64,000 nt of DNA, taken from NCBI RefSeq assembly GCF_023065955.2, contig NW_026622886.1, positions 12,100,001 to 12,164,000 of the forward strand. Reading direction: 5' to 3'. Source of the DNA: Ursus arctos. Its lineage: Eukaryota > Chordata > Mammalia > Carnivora > Ursidae. Made by a program: the position numbers and the translations under genes. Below, in pieces: positions 57,412 through 64,000 of this stretch. Every line of letters starts with the position of its first letter. Within the stretch, counting starts at the first letter, position 1. The notes beneath the pieces are model-generated. The model had not been told where the DNA came from, did no database searches, and saw nothing but the letters and a program-made list of their open reading frames with translations.

Positions 57412-58170
57412 AAGAGCCAATCTATCAGGAGCCGAGGCAATTAAAAGATGTAGGTTGGCATTCTGCTGCACAAGGATCCCCGTCTAGCGTTCTGAATATT
57501 TAGACTAGATTAGGTCAGCCTGGCTTCCATTCATCGCTGCCCTGCCACAAGGCATCAAAACAATGAAATGACTCAAAAACAGAAGCCAGTGGGTTTTTAG
57601 CTTTTAATGATGGAATGTTTGTATTGTTGTAGAATAACACCCGGGGGAAGGGGACAGAGGAGCCACAAACAAGAGCCCACCTGATCTTCCCGAGGACAGC
57701 TCCATCGACAACTGGAAGAGGCCACCATTTCTGGCTTAGCTTCACCTCCCAGAGCCCTGGGTTTTAGTATGTCGGCCCCGCAGAGGTTGGGCTTAGAGCT
57801 CAGGTTGCTTGTACTTCGGCAGTTATTTCAGATAATTGAAGGGAGACATGTAGAGCAATGAGATAAGGAGATGGAGGGGTAGTTTTGTCTGTGCTTTAAC
57901 TTTAAAACTACAGAAACGGACAAAGAAGAAAACAGCTATTTTTCATAGTCCCATCGTTAGAAAACATTTTGGGCATGTTTGCTTCCTGACCTTTTTTTAC
58001 TGTGTATTTGCATTTTTTTCTTTAATTACACATAACATTTGTGTCTCTTTAAAAGATTAAACTATTACAGATAAAGCTTGGCAGATTCAGCCCCTGAGCT
58101 TCTGCAGCAGGGCCCAGATCCATGTCTGACCCTCTCTGTACTTCAAAATCAGCCCAAATTCATTTCTGTA
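57412..58170. other. Unique intronic DNA downstream of exon B
   Basis: No repeat recognised. The region follows the exon B donor and includes a 76-codon antisense frame without support. Confidence 0.4.
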
Positions 58171-58173
58171 TGT

Positions 58174-58185
58174 TCTGTTTCTTTT

Positions 58186-58241
<56 letters not shown>

Positions 58242-58452
58242 TTTTTCAAAGATTTTATTTATTTATTCGACAGAGATAGAGACAGCCAGCGAGAGAGGGA
58301 ACACAAGCAGGGGGAGTGGGAGAGGAAGAAGCAGGCTCATAGCGGAAGAACCTGATGTGGGGCTCGATCCCGTAACCCCGGGATCACGCCCTGAGCCGAA
58401 GGCAGACGCTCAACCGCTGTGCCACCCAGGCGCCCCTCTTTCTTTCTTTCTT
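58174..58452 (+). repeat. (CTTT)n microsatellite interrupted by a SINE
   Basis: TTTC units run from 58174 to about 58240 and resume at 58437-58452 after a SINE insertion, so the repeat itself supplied the target duplication. Confidence 0.95.
58241..58436 (-). mobile_element. SINEC, antisense young copy inside (CTTT)n
   Basis: AAGATTTTATTTATTTATTC, GACAGCCAGCGAGAGAGGG, CTCGATCCCGTAACCCCGGG and CACCCAGGCGCCCC. The 180-codon frame across it is SINE and microsatellite noise. Confidence 0.96.
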
Positions 58453-58645
58453 AAGAGTAACATGCACATCGTAATTTTTTGTCGCTGGAAATCTCTGTTT
58501 TTGCTCTTGTTTTTGAGCTCAGTTAAACCTGTATTAATATTTCTAAGTACTGTTCTCTGTTGCTCCTGTGATTGTAGAAGCAGAACAGGGATGATTCTAT
58601 GTGTTGAAGCCACCTTCTAGAACATCAGGAACAAAACCGCCGAAG

Positions 58646-58831
58646 GTTTTTAAAAAAGATTTCATTTATTATAGAGAGAGAGCACAAGTGGGGGGAGGGG
58701 AGAGAGAATCTCAAGCAGACTCTGCGTGCTGAGCATGGTGTAGGACATGGGTCTCGATCTTGCCACCCTAAGATCATGACCTGAGATGAAATCAGGTCGG
58801 ACACTTAACCGACTGAGCCAGCCAGGCTCCC
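58646..58831 (-). mobile_element. SINEC, antisense, older copy
   Basis: AAAAAAGATTTCATTTATTA, GAATCTCAAGCAGACTCTGC, ATCATGACCTGAGATGAAAT and CCGACTGAGCCAGCCAGG. Confidence 0.9.
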
Positions 58832-58963
58832 TTCTGACGTTATTTTTTAACCCGACATAATAAATGGTGAATTCAAAGATTATACTTGCAATTCATTGAA
58901 TAATATTGTTTGAAAATATGAAAGAAATGTATATATCATCCACATGCCTGGAAAACAGTGCTG

Positions 58964-58965
58964 AA

Positions 58966-59000
<35 letters not shown>
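58964..59000 (+). repeat. (GAT)n microsatellite
   Basis: About 12 pure GAT units. Confidence 0.97.
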
Positions 59001-59001
<1 letters not shown>

Positions 59002-59009
59002 GAATCATC

Positions 59010-59115
59010 TGGTTCCATAATGGACTTTATTGACAAAGAAACAGGACCAGAAAAGTGAAGTAAAGACTTAAGGTCATGTAATGGATTAGGGACAGAGCCA
59101 GGGCTGGGGTCCTTG
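59010..59115 (-). mobile_element. MIR-like fragment, antisense
   Basis: GGACCAGAAAAGTGAAGTAA, CTTAAGGTCATGTAATGG and AGAGCCAGGGCTGGGGTCC follow the reverse MIR. Confidence 0.6.
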
Positions 59116-59149
59116 TTTCCACTTTCATATTCTTTCTTTGTACTTTATA

Positions 59150-59790
59150 GTAAAGTATGGTATTTAATTAAGTACCTACTGAGTGCCGGATCCTCTGGGG
59201 AATATAAGGAAAGTACAGGACAAGGACATTGTCCTTGTAGAGCTGAAAATCCATCCGGGAAGACCAGACGAAATCATATGGCATCATCTAAGAATTACAC
59301 AGATACATAATCGAGCTGAACTGTGTATCGATGGGAGCAGGAATAAGAATTCTACAAAGGTGGAGGATTCCCCCTATAAGGAGTTGAAATTCGAGCTGAA
59401 TCTTCAAGGATAGAACAGAGAAAAGTATGACAGGGGAAGGGTTGGTGCAAGAGAAAGGCAAGAGGTGAGCAAAGGCAAAGTGGAGAGTGACGTGGCTTGT
59501 CAGGGTCCGAGGAAGGAAACACTCAGGTTGGCACAAGAAGTGTGCTGTGGCATCAGTCAAAGTGAAATTGAGGTGATGGGGAGCATGATGACTTTGGTTT
59601 CTCAGGAAGTGCAGGAAATCTTCTTCTCTGACTTGTTTTCTTCTAGGGAATATATAGTTTCCTGGGAAAGAATTTTGAGTGAGCATCTCAGGAAAGAATT
59701 TTATCCAGTACTATTCACCCCTATTTTGGCTCAAATCTTGGAAGAGTGGGACAGAAAGCGGATGTGTCTAATTCATCTTTAGCTCCTTTT
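59150..59790 (+). repeat. Ancient repeat fragment, name not assigned; contains a chance 105-codon frame
   Basis: AAGTACCTACTGAGTGCCGG at the start, then ACATTGTCCTTGTAGAGC and GAGCTGAATCTTCAAGGATAG give the phrases of the unnamed old repeat. From 59465 a 105-codon frame is open, overlapping the repeat. It has no recognised domain. Confidence 0.4.
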
Positions 59791-59829
59791 CCATAGATGG
59801 TCTTAGGTGTGGCTTTCTCAGTATAACTC

Positions 59830-59995
59830 CTTACCACCATCACGACAAAAGCACTCTTTTACCACAACCAATAAGAATGTCACTACCACCACCACCACCA
59901 CCCAACAATACCCCAGGCCCAACAACAGTACCCCATCCCCAACATCACCATCACCACCAAAAATATCACCGCCACCACCAACATCCGCATCAGAA
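59830..59995 (+). repeat. (CCA)-rich degenerate simple repeat
   Basis: Runs of CCACCACCACCACC, ACATCACCATCACCACC and CCGCCACCACCAACATC. Each frame reads as Pro, His or Thr repeats, and the other strand as Gly/Val, so the frames here are not genes. Confidence 0.9.
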
Positions 59996-60107
59996 CTTCC
60001 CTTCAAATGACTATAGCTGTCCAATTCTCCAAGAAAAGTCTTCAGAGGTGAATCTTTCTGGATTGAATTTCTTAGATTTCTTCTGAAAAAACAAGATGAG
60101 AATGAGC

Positions 60108-60165
60108 AAAAATTAATTAATTTAATTAATTAATTAATTAAAATAATTAAAATTATTTTAATAAC
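60108..60165 (+). repeat. (AATT/TTAA)n AT-only repeat
   Basis: TTAATTAATTAATTAATT-type units and a following AAAATTATTTTAAT; self-complementary. Confidence 0.9.
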
Positions 60166-60169
60166 AAAA

Positions 60170-61415
60170 TAATTCAAAGGATCTTGGAAATTCAAAATAA
60201 TATGAGGCCCTAACTAAACCACAGATGATTTGATTAAAATTATCAAGGAAAAAATCTGACAAGCTATACCATGTGAAAGTATATGAAAATGGATATTTCC
60301 CAGATTATGACTTTTGGATTAGAATGCAGCTTGGGGCTGAAAAAGCAAGTATTTTAAAGCGACTTGGATTAGAGGAAATACCAGATGTATCACTTTTAAC
60401 AAGTTAAAAGTCAGGACTGATCATATGCATGTAATGGGTTTTGTATGTATTTCCAAAGAATTCAAAATCCTTCTCTTTCTATGTGAATTGTCAAGGACAC
60501 CAAATCATTCACAAATGCCTCACAATAATTTCTAATTCAGGGAAATTTATTGTCCTTTTGTAATAGATGGAATGCACTGGCTAGGTTCCACTTTTATCAG
60601 TTTTGTTATGCTATGTGGGGCCCCCATGAATCCCACAAACACACTCACCAACATCTACTCTGGACACCCATGTAGGCAGCTTCTAAGCATCAAGATGGTC
60701 AATACAAATTATTCGATTCTTACTTAGCTTCAAAATCAATAAAGAACCGTCAATGCTAGGAAGGCAATGACAATGTGACAGACTACCTAGAGAAGTGCAA
60801 GGGTGTCTATGTGGGTGTCTGAGGACCAGATCCTCATCTGACTGCACCGTTGACTAGCTGGTAACTGTGGGGAAAAACCCAATGCACCACCCACATTCCC
60901 CTCAGCTGCCGGGGATTGCAGCAGCAGCACAGAGCTAGCTGGCATAAGGTCATGCAAACTTCTGAGGGCAATCTACATCCCGTGACGGATCACAGTAAGG
61001 TAATTAGTCTCAGTCCCCTCATCCCTACTCAAGGCCATTTTATCTCCAGAGCTCCCCAACCTTGGCCAAGGGTGCCATTGAGTCTCCTGCACTGAGCTTG
61101 ACTTCTGCCTCTGCCTGGTCCTTCCTGTCCCTTTTTCCTTGAGTGTTGATCTGCAACCATCTCCCCAAGACATGATCTAAACACTAAGCTCCACTTCCAA
61201 GTCCGCTCCCTGGAGGACCCAGCCTGCAAAAGTAACCCAGTCCTCTTTCTCAGCCTCACTGCCCTCTTCTAACCCATAAAACTCTTTCGAGGATCAAATG
61301 AGCTGGTTCAGTAAAATCTCTTTGAAAACCACAATGTAAGTTTTGCTTTCTTTTTATTAGAATGATGGTTAGAGACAAACCCTCACCTGAGCCACCCAGT
61401 ATGGAATTTGGGAAT
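60170..61415. other. Unique intronic DNA
   Basis: No repeat or exon recognised. Small antisense frames at 60973-61259 are unsupported. Confidence 0.4.
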
Positions 61416-61419
61416 ACAG

Positions 61420-61610
61420 ACTGAAAGTGGACAAACTTGGCTTAGAATCGCTGCTTCACCACCTGTAGCGACATGACCTTGGAGAAGTGACTTGACCTCA
61501 TTCCATCTCAACTCTCTAATCTGTGAAGTGAAGACAATAATTACCAAAGAGTTTTGTTAATCAGATGAGACATAACACTTAAAGGGCTTGGCACCAAGGC
61601 TGACTTGGAG
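61420..61610 (+). mobile_element. MIR SINE
   Basis: AATCGCTGCTTCACCACCTG, GACCTTGGAGAAGTGACTTG, CAACTCTCTAATCTGTGAAG and AAGGGCTTGGCACCAAGG follow MIR from head to tail. Confidence 0.85.
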
Positions 61611-61614
61611 AAAG

Positions 61615-62930
61615 TGTAACTATGTTGTCTGTATCTGGGGGGAAAAGTTAAAAAATGTGAAGTATTTACATGTTTCCAGGAATGAGTGATGCAAATCTTC
61701 ATGGAATAGGCACTTCTCCCAAGGGAAGAGGATGGGGACAACATTCAGGAATCTGGCTAGCTAGCATCCTCAGCATTTGTCTGGGGGTTTGATGGGCACT
61801 GGGGATGAGAGGTGGGCAAGACAGGGAGAAATCCACACATCGCACAGAAGACAGAGCCTAAGCCAGGCAAGAGTAGGTGGCAGGTGATGTCCTCTGGATT
61901 TGGGCCAAGAAGACATTTGGGGTAAAGTGGGTTGGAATATGCCAGAGGTGCATTGCAGGATTAAAAGACAAAACTCATTCAGCTTGCTGGAATATGGTGG
62001 ATAGTGAAGACTGGGCTGGAATGCTCTCCAGTGTATTTAGGAAGGTGCGAATAGAGAAAAACACACCATAATAGGTGAGAAAGGAGATTTTAAAAGGGGG
62101 TAGGGGACTAGGACTCAGAGACATCATCAAAAGGCAGCAAAACCAATAATCACTTAGGATGGCTCTGATATGTAGTAGTTGCTGAAGAAATACTCTGGTT
62201 GATTGATTTATTGACTGGGAAAAGTTGGAGAGGCAAATGCAACAAACCAATGAAATATGTTCACAGAAACCTCCCCCCATTTGTTTGATTTCTGCTATCA
62301 ACCTTCTCATCTTTTATTCCATCTGACTCAGCTCTGGTCAAGGTCCAGCATCAACATGCCCTGATGCCACTTTATTCCATGTATCATAACACACTGGAAT
62401 CACGGGCAAAGTCTGGACAATCAATCATTTTTCTTCCCATATCTGTTCACGGTCTCGTTCCCTGTAGCCCCAAGCATTTTTCTGGATGCTGCGTCAGCAT
62501 ATCCTCTCTCCCCATGTTCCTACACTCCAATCCATGACTCTGATGTTGGTCCTTAAGTATAGCTTCCAAGAACACAGCGTGCGGTCCCCGTGTTTGTCAA
62601 GGGTCATAGAGTGGTTGACGCAGATTGCTAGGAACACTGCATGGGAAAGCCACCCAGCTAATCCAGTGGGTCTTCCCCACCACTCCCTGCATATCAATCC
62701 CCAGACTCTGCAGTCAGCCAGGCAGTGTGCTATCCCAGGAGGAAGTTGCGATTTCTTCCTTTAAGAGTGTGTGAAGCGCTGTGCCACCCTCTAGCAAGCT
62801 AGTAATTCATTTGCAGAATTGTTACAAGATATATTTTACGTCTCATAATGCATTAAGCCCATGAATAACTCATCATCTACAAAGCATTCGTTGGATGATC
62901 AGAATGATAAAGATAATGATGGCGATGAGG
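61615..62930. other. Unique intronic DNA
   Basis: No gene or repeat recognised. GAT/GAG-rich text at 62905-62940 precedes the next MIR. Confidence 0.4.
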
Positions 62931-62934
62931 ATGA

Positions 62935-63176
62935 GGATGAGATTGAGCGCCTGCCACACATGGTGCCCTGGCCATAGCCCTGGACATACATGATCACACC
63001 TACACTTCACAACACTGTGCAAGGTACCGTTGTTCCCATATTACAAATGCAGAATTCAGGCTCTGAAAGATTAACGTGTCTGTGCAAGACGATACAGTTA
63101 GTAAATATTTGCAAAAAGTTCAGAAAGTGCTTGGCAAATGGAAAGCACTGTGTGTTTGTTTGCTAAAATGAATGAA

Positions 63177-63216
<40 letters not shown>

Positions 63217-63290
63217 AAACAACAAAAAAACTCCCCAAAATAGTGAGTTGCAGGATCAAAATTTGAACCCATCTCTCTAATTCCCAAACA
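62935..63290 (-). mobile_element. MIR SINE, antisense, split by (AAAT)n
   Basis: CACACCTACACTTCACAACA, TGTTCCCATATTACAAATGC, CAAGACGATACAGTTAG and, after the simple repeat, GTTGCAGGATCAAAATTTG are reverse MIR landmarks. Confidence 0.65.
63168..63213 (+). repeat. (AAAT)n microsatellite
   Basis: About 11 AAAT units beginning ATGAATGAATAAATAAATAA. Confidence 0.97.
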
Positions 63291-63294
63291 GGTG

Positions 63295-63800
63295 CTCTTT
63301 CTACCATCCCACACTGCTCTCTTTCTATACCATGCTGCTGGCTCTGTTGGCTGCCCTGTGCCAGATGCTGGGGTGAGAGGAACAGGGGAAACTATGAAGA
63401 TCCCCCTCTGATAGTTGTTCATGGTTCTAAGACTTCAAAGGATTTATAATTTTCATTGGATGGTTGAGGCAAATAGAAAACTATACCAGAATAAAACCAA
63501 ATGGGCTATAATTGTCCTAAATGGTGTGATACTACTAGAAGTATTATAGTAGTTCAGAGGAGGGAGAGGAAGGAAGGATAGCAAAGAATAAGAGGCAAGC
63601 AGAAGGTGACACTGTAAGGGCATCTACCCCTCCCCAAAATTAGATAATATTTTATGATTTTTCTGACTCTAAAAATAATTGAGCCTCTTGGCCAAAAACA
63701 TTTAAACCACAGAAGAGTATAAGGAGGCAAAAATCAAAAACAAGAGCCCAAGCAAAAAATATTCCCGTAAGTACTATACACAGAAATATGTATGTATGTA
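63295..63800. other. Unique DNA
   Basis: No recognised feature. Confidence 0.4.
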
Positions 63801-63804
63801 TTAG

Positions 63805-63985
63805 GGCTTCTTTGGCACTATTGACATTTGGCTCAGATAATTCTTTGTTGAGGTGAGGGCTGTCTTGCACATTTTAGGATACATAGCATTCCTGGCCCAA
63901 CCCACTAGACGTTAGTACGTTTCCCCTGTCCAGTTGTGAGAAGCAAAAACCATCTTCTGTTGATCAAATGATTCCTGGTGAAGAG
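63805..63985 (+). mobile_element. hAT-Charlie type fragment
   Basis: GGCACTATTGACATTTGGC, TCAGATAATTCTTTGTTG, GGGCTGTCTTGCACATTTTA, GCATTCCTGGCCCAACC and ACTAGACGTTAGTACG follow an old non-autonomous hAT consensus of the MER5/MER20 class. Confidence 0.7.
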
Positions 63986-64000
63986 GCAAGATTTCTCCTA

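Noticed and set aside
58078..58620. 180-codon frame
   Set aside because: It runs through a (CTTT)n microsatellite and an antisense SINE; the Ser-Phe-Leu runs and the 'ETASERGNTSRGSGRGRSRL' text are repeat translations that recur at other SINEs.
59465..59782. 105-codon frame
   Set aside because: It begins in an ancient repeat fragment and no conserved domain is visible.
59807..60086. Proline/histidine-rich frames
   Set aside because: All frames are simple translations of a CCA-type repeat.

Overview
This is 64 kb of vertebrate nuclear DNA from a mammal, most likely an arctoid carnivore (bear, or possibly a pinniped relative). The evidence is a set of eleven tRNA-derived carnivore SINEs (SINEC). 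Their heads read GGCGCCTGGGTGGC, they have a 'GACAGCCAGCGAGAGAGGG' block, and they carry an A-rich tail built on TAAATAAATAAAATCTTT. This differs from the dog subfamily. Carnivore-type L1 3' ends occur as well. No bacterial, plasmid or viral genome organisation is present, and nearly all open reading frames are chance or repeat-derived.

The window looks like the inside of one large, intron-rich gene on the + strand. Only two segments look like protein-coding exons: 27740-27809 and 57244-57409. Both have convincing acceptor and donor sites, and their splice phases fit (the first ends in phase 0, the second opens in phase 0). Spliced together they give a helical segment resembling an EF-hand (SREELAEYKRAFEA, then a degenerate loop, then GPTDLRLFAMLASLAQK). 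I do not recognise the gene and give no symbol. About 29.4 kb of intron lies between the two exons.

Region by region: 1-8 kb holds old repeats (MER5A, LTR, MIR, an L1 ORF2 relic) and a unique block at about 7.0-8.1 kb. 8-16 kb is repeat-dense: a head-to-head SINE pair, a palindromic MITE, an antisense MaLR LTR, a Tigger-like element and three L1 3' ends. 16-18.3 kb is repeat-poor and looks like conserved non-coding DNA. 18.3-27.7 kb holds an MLT1 LTR, an antisense L1, two hAT relics, another MaLR LTR and an L2. 27.7-41 kb holds exon A, MIRs, a long ancient repeat and repeat-poor stretches at 36.5-39 kb. 41-47 kb is mostly fragmented L1, one copy split by an LTR-like insert. 47-54.4 kb holds SINEs, another L1 and a repeat-poor block at 48.6-51.4 kb. 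54.4-58 kb is repeat-poor and includes exon B. 58-64 kb holds microsatellites, SINEs, MIRs and a hAT relic.

Repeat family names come from recalled consensus features, not from a database search. Boundaries of old repeats are approximate, to a few tens of bases. No RNA genes, CRISPR arrays or CpG-island promoter were seen.
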